Both the position numbers and the translations under genes were made by a program. Below, piece after piece: positions 25,395-33,498 of a stretch of 54,737 nucleotides of DNA. Within the stretch, counting starts at the first letter, position 1. Each line of letters begins with the position of its first letter. The notes under the pieces are model-generated. The model saw only the letters and a program-made list of their open reading frames with translations. It was not told the DNA's origin and ran no database searches. This DNA comes from Pseudomonadota bacterium (GTDB taxonomy: Bacteria; Pseudomonadota; Gammaproteobacteria; Burkholderiales; Thiobacillaceae), in contig JAKADY010000016.1 in assembly GCA_021826065.1 (NCBI GenBank), positions 1-54,737 of the forward strand. Reading direction: 5' to 3'.

Positions 25395-26480
25395 TCAAAG
25401 CCGGTGCATGGCCACGGGGATGCGCCGGGCGCCGAAGGCCGCCTCGAAGGCCTCGAAGCGCCCGGCGATGGCGGTGCCGCACTGCGGGCAACGGCCATCC
25501 GCCGTGAGGCGGTAGCTGGGGATCTCGTACCAGTCCCGCTCGATCAGGGCCGTGCCACAGCCGGGGCAATAGGTAGTGCCACCCTCGGGGTCGTGCACAT
25601 TGCCGGTGTAGACGTAGTGCAGGCCCACTTCGCAGGCGATGCGGCGGGCACGCGTGAGGGTGGCGGGCGGTGTGGGCGGCAGGTCCCGGAGCTTCCAGTC
25701 CGGGTGGAAGGCGGTGAAGTGCAGCGGCACGTCCGGCCCTAGCGACTTGAGCACCCATTCCGAGAGCTGGCGGATCTCGGCGTCCGAGTCGTTGAGGGTG
25801 GGGATGAGCAGGGTGGTGATCTCCACCCAAACCGTGGTCTCGTGCACCAGGTATTGCAAGGTATCCAGCACCGGCTGCAGGTGACCGCCGCAATATTTCA
25901 CGTAGAAGGCGTCGGTGAAGCCCTTTAGATCGACGTTGGCCGCGTCCATCACGGCGAAGAACTCGCGGGCCGGCTCCGGGTGGATGTAGCCGGCGGTGAC
26001 GGCCACGTTCTGGATGCCCAGCTTGCGGCATTCGACCGCGGTGTCGATGGCGTATTCGGCGAAGATGACCGGGTCGTTGTAGGTGTAGGCCACGCTCTTG
26101 CACTTCAGGCGCGCCGCAGTGCGGGCGATCTCGGCGGGGCTCGCGGCGTCCATCAGGGTGTCCATCTCGCGGCTCTTGGAGATGTCCCAGTTCTGGCAGA
26201 ACTTGCAGGCCAGGTTGCAGCCGGCGGTGCCGAAGGAGAAGACCGAGGTGCCCGGGTAGAAGTGATTGAGCGGTTTCTTCTCGATGGGGTCCACGCAGAA
26301 GCCTGAGCTGCGGCCGTAGGTGGTGAGCACCATGCGGCCGCCCTCCATCTTGCGCACGAAGCACAGGCCCCGCTGGCCCTCGTGCAGGCGGCAGTCGCGC
26401 GGGCACAGGTCGCACTGGATGCGACCGTCTTCCAGGGTGTGCCACCAGCGCGTCGGGTGGCTGGTCTCAGGCGTGCGCAT
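25395..26480 (-). CDS. amrS: AmmeMemoRadiSam system radical SAM enzyme
   Basis: 361 residues. The radical-SAM cluster CNLACKFC gives Cys88, Cys92 and Cys95. An N-terminal cysteine group CDLCPRDC...C (residues 23-40) and a C-terminal pair of CxxC knuckles (YCPGCG and RCPQCG) suggest extra metal sites. The sequence KKPLNHFYPGTSVFSFGTAGCN is typical of the AmmeMemoRadiSam/PflA-like group. The start at 26480 has GAGGAGG before it and overlaps the end of the AMMECR1 gene by 14 bases; the longer frame is a shadow. The reaction is unknown. The three genes occur together across bacteria and archaea and are thought to modify a common substrate. Confidence 0.93.
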   Translation of the reverse strand: MRTPETSHPTRWWHTLEDGRIQCDLCPRDCRLHEGQRGLCFVRKMEGGRMVLTTYGRSSGFCVDPIEKKPLNHFYPGTSVFSFGTAGCNLACKFCQNWDISKSREMDTLMDAASPAEIARTAARLKCKSVAYTYNDPVIFAEYAIDTAVECRKLGIQNVAVTAGYIHPEPAREFFAVMDAANVDLKGFTDAFYVKYCGGHLQPVLDTLQYLVHETTVWVEITTLLIPTLNDSDAEIRQLSEWVLKSLGPDVPLHFTAFHPDWKLRDLPPTPPATLTRARRIACEVGLHYVYTGNVHDPEGGTTYCPGCGTALIERDWYEIPSYRLTADGRCPQCGTAIAGRFEAFEAAFGARRIPVAMHRL

Positions 26481-27039
26481 CGGCGTCCTCCTCGTATTTC
26501 TCGACCGTGTAGCGGTAGAGACGGATGTCGGGGTGCCAGAAGTCGGCCGGCAGCCCGGCCTTGCGCTTGAGATGGGCGAGAAAGTCACGCGGGTCGGGCA
26601 ACTGGCGCCAGACCTGGGGCAGGAAGGTGGCGCGATGCCGGCCGTATTCGAGGATCACGCCATCCACCCCGGGGCGCAGCTGGCGCAGGGCGTCGGCCTC
26701 GTCGCCGAAGGCGAGGGGTTCGGCCGGCGACAGGACCGAGACCTCGATGCGGGTGTCGGCGAATTCCTCGCGGGAAAGGGGCGGGAAGCGCGGGTCGGCA
26801 AAGGCGGCGAGCCGCGCGTTCTCCTCGACGTCCTCGGCCAGGCTGCGGCGCGCCTCGAGAGAGCCGATGCAGCCGCGCAGCTCGCCTTCGCGCGTGAGGG
26901 TGACGAAGGCCGCACCGGGCGCATCGAGCCAATCGGGGTGGGGCGGCGCCTCGACCGGCTCGCCCAGGGCGCGGGCGATGCTGGCACGGGCGAGCTGCGT
27001 GAGGACTGGCCCGCGATCCTCAGTGGACGGCCTGGGCAT
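26467..27039 (-). CDS. amrA: AmmeMemoRadiSam system protein A (AMMECR1 domain)
   Basis: 190 residues covering one AMMECR1 domain. The signature LRGCIGS is intact (residues of about 53-59), preceded by AFVTLTREGE and followed by LEARRSLAEDVEENARLAAFADPRFPPLSREEFADTRIEVSVLSP, all typical. The cysteine in LRGCIG is strictly conserved in the family and a likely active residue. Start and stop overlap the neighbours amrB (by 20 bases) and amrS (by 14 bases), so the three proteins are translated as a coupled set. Molecular function is not established. Confidence 0.93.
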   Translation of the reverse strand: MPRPSTEDRGPVLTQLARASIARALGEPVEAPPHPDWLDAPGAAFVTLTREGELRGCIGSLEARRSLAEDVEENARLAAFADPRFPPLSREEFADTRIEVSVLSPAEPLAFGDEADALRQLRPGVDGVILEYGRHRATFLPQVWRQLPDPRDFLAHLKRKAGLPADFWHPDIRLYRYTVEKYEEDADAHA

Positions 27040-27832
27040 CGTCCGCCTCGGTCAGGGCGAAGGCGCCGTAGCCAACGACCCGGCTGCGGTCGCCGGCCGT
27101 GTCGCCGGAATTGCGCAGGTCGAGCAGGTGGGGCCTGAGGTGGTGCCGGCGCGCCGCGAGCAGCAGCCCGTTGACCGGATGGGCGCCGCAGGCCTGCTCG
27201 CCGACCAGGTCGGTGCGCAGGTCGAGGATGGCGCGGGCGGTGCTCGCGTCGATCCTGCGCGCCTCCTCGTAGGGCAGGTAGTGCGACAGGTCGGAACTGA
27301 CCACGATCAAGGTCTCGTCGCCCCCCCAGACCAACTCGAGGGCCTCGGCGACCTCTTCCGCCGACGCACCACCCACGGCGAGCGGAACCAGGCTGAACGC
27401 GTCGAGCACCGTCTGCAGGAAGGGCAGGTGCACCTCCAGCGAGTGTTCCCAGGCGTGGGCCGCCTCGTTGACCTCGACCTGGGGCAGCTTGAGCAGTTTG
27501 GCCATGGCCGCCTCGTCCAGCGGCACGTGCCCGAGCGGTGTCTCGAAGGCGTCCACGGCGGGCAGCGCCAGCCCCTGCACCCAGACCCGATGCACCGGCC
27601 CCAGCAGGACCACGCGACGGATCTCAGCACCATGGTCTTTGAGCAGGGCATAGGCCGTGGCCGCCACCGGACCGGAGTAGACATAGCCGGCGTGCGGCAC
27701 GATCAAGGCCTTGGGCCTGAGCGGCTTGGGATGGGCCGCATCGATGAGCCGTTGCACGTCGCGGGCGAGATGCACGCGATCGCCCGGGTAGAACATGCCG
27801 GCCACGGCGGCCGGCCGGATGGTCAGTGTCAT
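27020..27832 (-). CDS. amrB: AmmeMemoRadiSam system protein B (MEMO1 family)
   Basis: 270 residues of the MEMO fold, related to extradiol dioxygenases. Family ligand residues are seen: His47 in PHAGYVYSG, the histidine-rich AWEHSLEVHLPFLQ, SSDLSHYLPYEEAR, and the cysteine in EQACGAHPVNGLL. In human MEMO1 corresponding residues bind a metal. The ATG at 27832 follows GGGAGGTGTT, so it was preferred over 27853. First gene of the amrBAS operon, divergent from ispD with 68 bases between. The small gap leaves room for one promoter each way. Confidence 0.93.
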   Translation of the reverse strand: MTLTIRPAAVAGMFYPGDRVHLARDVQRLIDAAHPKPLRPKALIVPHAGYVYSGPVAATAYALLKDHGAEIRRVVLLGPVHRVWVQGLALPAVDAFETPLGHVPLDEAAMAKLLKLPQVEVNEAAHAWEHSLEVHLPFLQTVLDAFSLVPLAVGGASAEEVAEALELVWGGDETLIVVSSDLSHYLPYEEARRIDASTARAILDLRTDLVGEQACGAHPVNGLLLAARRHHLRPHLLDLRNSGDTAGDRSRVVGYGAFALTEADDAQAVH

Positions 27833-27900
27833 AACACCTCCCGCTGCTTGCACTCTGTCTCTGCTTAAAATGTAGGGCAGATCCTGCAGATTACAAATCC

Positions 27901-28602
27901 GTGCCCCCCCATCCCGCGCCGCGTCACTTCGCCCTCCTGCCCGCCGCTGGCGTGGGCACGCGCATGGGCGCCGACTGCCCCAAGCAATATCTGAGTGTGC
28001 ACGGTCGGCCCTTGCTGTGGCATGCCCTGCGCGCGTTCGAGCGGCATCCGGCCATTGCCCGCGTCCATGTCGTGCTGAGTGCCGATGATGCTTGGTGGGC
28101 GCGCTTTGCCTGGGACGAATTCGGCAAACTCACGGTTCTACGCTGCGGTGGGGCGACACGGGCCGAAAGCGTCCGCAACGGCCTGGCCGCCCTTGGCCCG
28201 TCGGTGTCGGAACAGGACTGGATCCTGGTGCATGACGCCGCCCGGCCCTGTCTGACGCAGATCCTGCTTAGCCGGTTGCTCGACCAGCTCGCCGATGATC
28301 CGGTGGGGGGGCTCCTGGCGGTGCCGGTGGCCGACACCCTCAAGCGCGCCGGAACCGATGGGCGGGTGGCGGCGACGGTGGACCGGGCCGGGCTGTGGGC
28401 GGCGCAGACCCCGCAGATGTTTCGCTATGGGCTGTTGTTCGAAGCGCTCAGGCGGGTGGGCGACGACGTGACCGACGAGGCGGGCGCCGTGGAGGCGATG
28501 GGGCTCAAGCCACGTCTCATCGAGGGCGAGCGCCGTAACCTCAAGGTGACCTTCCCGGCAGACCTGGAGCTGGCGGCACGGCTCCTTGAGCGTGAAGGGT
28601 GA
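27901..28602 (+). CDS. ispD: 2-C-methyl-D-erythritol 4-phosphate cytidylyltransferase
   Basis: A 233-residue enzyme of the MEP isoprenoid pathway that joins CTP and MEP. The nucleotide-binding loop is LLPAAGVGTRMGADCPKQYL, with the catalytic lysine in PKQY. Later HDAARPC and VTDEAGAVEAMG are diagnostic. Translation begins at GTG (27901); no ATG lies before the core, and no strong ribosome site is visible. In many proteobacteria ispF follows at once, but here tadA follows by 3 bases, so ispF must be elsewhere. Confidence 0.95.
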   Translation: MPPHPAPRHFALLPAAGVGTRMGADCPKQYLSVHGRPLLWHALRAFERHPAIARVHVVLSADDAWWARFAWDEFGKLTVLRCGGATRAESVRNGLAALGPSVSEQDWILVHDAARPCLTQILLSRLLDQLADDPVGGLLAVPVADTLKRAGTDGRVAATVDRAGLWAAQTPQMFRYGLLFEALRRVGDDVTDEAGAVEAMGLKPRLIEGERRNLKVTFPADLELAARLLEREG

Positions 28603-29560
<958 letters not shown>

Positions 29561-29564
29561 GGCC

Positions 29565-29789
29565 ATGAACACGAACCCCGTCGTCAACAGTCCGGAATCG
29601 GGCGGGCAGGAAGCCGCGCCGACCAAACGCAGGCGCATCAGCATGCACGAGGGCATCGCCGTGTGGTGCGACTGCTGCTCCTGCGCTGCCGAACCCTATT
29701 GGCTGGAGGTGGCCGAGGAACTCGGCGTGGACCTCGGCAGCGACTACGAGGAAGAGGTCGTGGAGGCTGATTCGGCAACCCCCGGCTAA
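29565..29789 (+). CDS. Small cysteine-cluster protein of unknown function
   Basis: 74 residues. A polar start is followed by KRRRISMHEGIAVWCDCCSCAAEPYWLEVAEELGVDLGSDYEEEVVEAD. Four cysteines sit in seven residues (CDCCSC), a possible metal or cluster site, and the tail is acidic. It begins 5 bases after the transpeptidase stop, so it is likely co-transcribed. I do not recognise a family. A shorter version starting at the internal ATG (29643, MHEGIAVW) is possible. Confidence 0.6.
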   Translation: MNTNPVVNSPESGGQEAAPTKRRRISMHEGIAVWCDCCSCAAEPYWLEVAEELGVDLGSDYEEEVVEADSATPG

Positions 29790-29798
29790 ACGCCTGAC

Positions 29799-29917
29799 CG
29801 TCATTCCGGCGTATGCCGGAATCCAGTCGCAGCGGCTGCGCGACCTCCCTGCTTGTCTCAGGCTCCGAACTGAACCTAACCATCGTAGTCTGGGCACCGG
29901 CCTGCGCCGGGGCGACG
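29799..29917. repeat. Paired inverted REP-like hairpins between convergent genes
   Basis: CGTCATTCCGGCGTATGCCGGAATCCAG (29799-29826) forms an 8-bp perfect stem ATTCCGGC/GCCGGAAT. About 60 bases later CTGGGCACCGGCCTGCGCCGGGGCGACG (29890-29917) is a diverged copy in the opposite orientation. Such head-to-head palindrome pairs are typical BIME-like elements in proteobacteria. It fills the gap between the small cysteine-cluster gene and mfd and may terminate both. Confidence 0.75.
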
Positions 29918-29958
29918 GGGTGGGGGGCGATGGGCGTGTCCTCAATGCAGACCGAGGG

Positions 29959-32900
29959 CTAGGCGAGCTCGCGCAGAAACTCGCCGATCACCGCCAGCCG
30001 CTGGTTCAAATCGGCTCCACCCCGTTCGATGCGCAGGCGGTCCTGCCCGGCCAGTTTGTACTCGCGCCGGGTCTGGATCAGGCGGATCAAGCGGGCGGCG
30101 TCGACGGGCGGGTTGGGCACGAACTGCACGCTGGCGGCCTCGGAGCCGACCTCCAGGCGGGCGATGCCGAGCGGCTGGGTGCGGATGCGCAGCCGGTGCA
30201 CTTCGAGCAGGGTGCGTGCCGGCTCCGGCGGGAGCCCGAAGCGGTCGATCAGCTCCTCTTCCATCGCCTTGAGTTCCGCCTCGGTCTGACAGTTGGCCAG
30301 GCGTTTGTAGAGCACCAGCCGCTCGTGCACGTCGGGGCAGTAGTCCTCCGGCAGCAGGGCCGGGGCGTGCAGATTGATCTCGGCGGTGACGGCGAGCGGG
30401 GCCTCGAGGTCGGGCTCGCGCCCCGCCTTGAGCGAGCGCACCGCGCTGGCGAGCATGTCGTTGAACAGGTTGAAGCCCACCTCCTGCATCTCGCCGCTTT
30501 GCGCCTCGCCCAGGACCTCGCCGGCGCCGCGGATCTCCAGGTCGTGCATGGCGAGGAAGAAGCCCGAACCCAGCTCCTCCATCGCCTGGATGGCCTCCAG
30601 CCGCTTTTGTGCCGCCGGCGTGACCTTGGCCCCGGGCGGCAGCAGCAGATAGGCATAGGCCTGGTGATGCGAGCGGCCGACACGCCCGCGCAGCTGGTGC
30701 AGCTGGGCCAGGCCGAACTTGTCGGCGCGGTTGATGAGGATGGTGTTGGCGGTGGGGACGTTAATACCGGTCTCGATGATGGTCGTGCACAGCAGCAGGT
30801 TGAAGCGCTGGTGGTAGAAGTCGCGCATGACGTGTTCCAGCTCGCGCTCCGGCATCTGCCCATGCGCGACCTCGATGCGCGCCTCGGGCAGCAGTTTGAC
30901 CAGCTTCTCGCGCATCGCCGCGATGCTCTCGACCTCGTTGTGCAGGAAGTAGATCTGCCCGCCGCGCTTCAGCTCGCGCAACACCGCCTCGCGGATGAGG
31001 CCCTCGGAATAGGGCTGGACGAAGGTCTTGATGGCCAGCCGCTTCTGCGGCGCGGTGGCGATGACCGAGAAGTCGCGTATGCCCTCCAGGGACATGGCCA
31101 GCGTCCTCGGGATGGGGGTGGCGGTGAGGGTCAACACGTCCACCTCTGCACGCAGCGACTTGAGCCGTTCCTTCTGGTGCACCCCGAAGCGGTGTTCCTC
31201 GTCGATGATCACCAACCCCAGGTTCTTGAAGCGCACATCGGGCTGCAGCAGCTTGTGGGTGCCGATGACGATGTCGATACGGCCGTCCTTCAAACCGTCC
31301 AATACGGCGCTGACCTCCTTGGCCGAGCGGAAGCGCGACAGTTCGGCGATCTTGACGGGGAAATCGGCGAAACGGTCGAGGAAGGTCTGGTAGTGCTGCT
31401 CCGCGAGCAGCGTGGTGGGGCACAGCACCGCCACCTGGCGGCCGCCGGCCACCGCCATGAAGGCGGCGCGCAGGGCCACCTCGGTCTTGCCGAAGCCGAC
31501 GTCGCCGCAGACCAGGCGATCCATGGGCCGGCCCGAGCGCATGTCGTTGAGCACTGCCTCGATGGCGGCGAGCTGGTCCGGCGTCTCCTCGAAGCCGAAG
31601 CCGGCGGCGAAGGCCTCCAGGTCGTGGCTGCCGACCTCGAAGGCGTGGCCCTGGCGTGCGGCGCGCTGGGCATAGAGGTTGAGCAGCTCGGCGGCAGTGT
31701 CGCGCGCCTTCTGCATGGCGCGGCGTTTGGCCTTTTCCCACTGCCCGCTGCCGAGCTGGTGCAACGGGGCGGTCTCGGGGTCGCCGCCCAGATAGCGGGT
31801 GATCAGGTGTAGGTGCGCGACCGGCACATAGAGCCTGTCCCCCCCGGCATACTCGAGGGTGAGGAACTCCTCCGTGCCCTCGCCCAGGTCCATGCCGGTG
31901 AGCCCCTGGTAGCGACCGATGCCGTGCTGCACGTGCACCACCGGGTCGCCGATCTTGAGCTCCGACAGGTCGCGCAGCAGCCCCTCGACCGGCGTGGGCC
32001 GCACCGCCCGCCCCGCCCGTGCGGTCGGGCTGCGGGCATACAGTTCCGTCTCGGTGAGGACGGCGAGCCGCGCCTCCAGGTCGATGAAACCGGCGGCCAG
32101 CGGCCCCGTGGTCAGGAGGAAACGGTGATGGGGGAGGGGGGAGGGGAGGGGGGGTGCGGCCCCCTGTTCTGGCTTAGCGATCCAACCTTCGATCAGCTCG
32201 GGCTTCAGGCCATATTCCGCCAGGGCCTGGGCCATGGTCTCGCGCCGGCCGAGGCTCTCGGCCACCAGCAGGGTCGTCCCCTCGAATGCCGCCAGGTGGC
32301 CTTTGAGGCGGGCATAGGGGTCCTCCGCCCGGCGATCCACCGCCACCTCGGGGGCGGGGGCATAGGGCAACGTGTCAGCCGAGGCTGCGTGATCGGTCGT
32401 GCGCAGCTCGAGCCGGGCGTGGGGGCGTAGCCTGCCGAAGAACTCGTCCGGCGGCAGGAACAGCCGCGCCGGCGGCAGCAGCGGTCGGTCGCGATCGCCC
32501 GCCAGCAGGCGGTGGCGGCCCTGGGTGTCGCTCCAGAAGCCCTCGACGGCACGCTGGACATCGCCGTGCAGGACGACGGTGAGATCCGCCGGGAGATAGT
32601 CGAACAGGCTGACGGTGTGGTCGAAGAACAGGGGCAGGTAGTACTCGATCCCCGCCGGTGCCAGCTTGTTCGAGACGTCCTTGTAGATTCGGCTCTTGGA
32701 GGGATCGCCTTCGAAGGCGTCGCGGAAGTTCTGGCGGAAGCGGGTGATCCCCGCCTCATCCAGGGGGAACTCGCGCGCCGGCAGCAGGCGGATCTCGTTG
32801 ACCTTGTACAGCGTGCGCTGACTGTCCGGATCGAAGGTGCGCAGGCTCTCCACCTCGTCGTCCATCAGCTCGATGCGGAAGGGCAGGGCCGCGCCGGTCG

Positions 32901-33405
32901 GGAAGAGGTCGATCAGGCCGCCGCGGAGGGCGAACTCGCCGGGCGAGAGCACCTGGTTGACATGGCTGTAACTGGCGCGGACCAGGCGCTCGCGCAGGGC
33001 ATCGACATCAAGACGTTCGCTGAGCTTGAGCAGGAAGGCGTGCGCCGCCAGGAATTCCGGCGGCGCCAGGCGCTGGCAGGCGGTCGCGGCCGGGGCGATC
33101 AGCAGGTCGACCCGGCCCTGGTGCGCCATCCACAAGGCCTCGAGCCGCTCGGAGACCAGGTCTGGATGCGGCGAGATCGGGTCATAGGGCAGGGTCTCCC
33201 AGTCCGGAAAGAGCCGCACCGACAGCCCAGGCTGGAACCAGGCGGCCTCCTCGGCCAGGCGGGCGGCGTCCTGGGCCGACTCGGTCAGGACGAGCAGGCG
33301 TCGCGTGGCGGCGATTTGCGACAGGAACAGCGCGTCGGCCGAGCCCGGCGGCAAGACCAGGGCGCGGCGCTGACCGGTAGGGGGCAGGGCGTGGGGTGAA
33401 GACAT
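29959..33405 (-). CDS. mfd: Transcription-repair coupling factor
   Basis: A 1148-residue DNA translocase that removes stalled RNA polymerase and recruits UvrA. The N-terminal UvrB-like part opens GSADALFLSQIAATRRLLVLTESAQDAARLAEE and includes LFPDWETLPYDPISPHPDLVSERL. The polymerase-interacting domain has VHVQHGIGRYQGL near residue 490. Helicase motifs follow: CGDVGFGKTEVALRAAF (Walker A, about 635), IIDEEHRFGVHQKE (about 733), TATPIPRTL, and the TRG-type QLRGRVGRS. Full length for the family. It stands alone, with divergent or convergent neighbours. Confidence 0.98.
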   Translation of the reverse strand: MSSPHALPPTGQRRALVLPPGSADALFLSQIAATRRLLVLTESAQDAARLAEEAAWFQPGLSVRLFPDWETLPYDPISPHPDLVSERLEALWMAHQGRVDLLIAPAATACQRLAPPEFLAAHAFLLKLSERLDVDALRERLVRASYSHVNQVLSPGEFALRGGLIDLFPTGAALPFRIELMDDEVESLRTFDPDSQRTLYKVNEIRLLPAREFPLDEAGITRFRQNFRDAFEGDPSKSRIYKDVSNKLAPAGIEYYLPLFFDHTVSLFDYLPADLTVVLHGDVQRAVEGFWSDTQGRHRLLAGDRDRPLLPPARLFLPPDEFFGRLRPHARLELRTTDHAASADTLPYAPAPEVAVDRRAEDPYARLKGHLAAFEGTTLLVAESLGRRETMAQALAEYGLKPELIEGWIAKPEQGAAPPLPSPLPHHRFLLTTGPLAAGFIDLEARLAVLTETELYARSPTARAGRAVRPTPVEGLLRDLSELKIGDPVVHVQHGIGRYQGLTGMDLGEGTEEFLTLEYAGGDRLYVPVAHLHLITRYLGGDPETAPLHQLGSGQWEKAKRRAMQKARDTAAELLNLYAQRAARQGHAFEVGSHDLEAFAAGFGFEETPDQLAAIEAVLNDMRSGRPMDRLVCGDVGFGKTEVALRAAFMAVAGGRQVAVLCPTTLLAEQHYQTFLDRFADFPVKIAELSRFRSAKEVSAVLDGLKDGRIDIVIGTHKLLQPDVRFKNLGLVIIDEEHRFGVHQKERLKSLRAEVDVLTLTATPIPRTLAMSLEGIRDFSVIATAPQKRLAIKTFVQPYSEGLIREAVLRELKRGGQIYFLHNEVESIAAMREKLVKLLPEARIEVAHGQMPERELEHVMRDFYHQRFNLLLCTTIIETGINVPTANTILINRADKFGLAQLHQLRGRVGRSHHQAYAYLLLPPGAKVTPAAQKRLEAIQAMEELGSGFFLAMHDLEIRGAGEVLGEAQSGEMQEVGFNLFNDMLASAVRSLKAGREPDLEAPLAVTAEINLHAPALLPEDYCPDVHERLVLYKRLANCQTEAELKAMEEELIDRFGLPPEPARTLLEVHRLRIRTQPLGIARLEVGSEAASVQFVPNPPVDAARLIRLIQTRREYKLAGQDRLRIERGGADLNQRLAVIGEFLRELA

Positions 33406-33498
33406 CGATACGAAAAAAGCAAACGCACATTATCCCAAAACCTCGGCGTTTCGATCGGGCCGCCGAGCTCGGGAGCGGTCTGTGGGCGCTGGTTTGGA

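Noticed and set aside
27833-27900. Promoter boxes between amrB and ispD
   Set aside because: TTGCAC and TAAAAT occur rightward but only 12 bases apart, and the leftward TTGTAA/TACATT pair is weak; no reliable promoter could be named.
29920-31812. A 630-codon open frame opposite mfd
   Set aside because: It is an antisense shadow of the GC-rich mfd gene. Its translation is low-complexity (Gly/Ala/Gln/Leu-rich) with no family features, while mfd on the other strand is complete.
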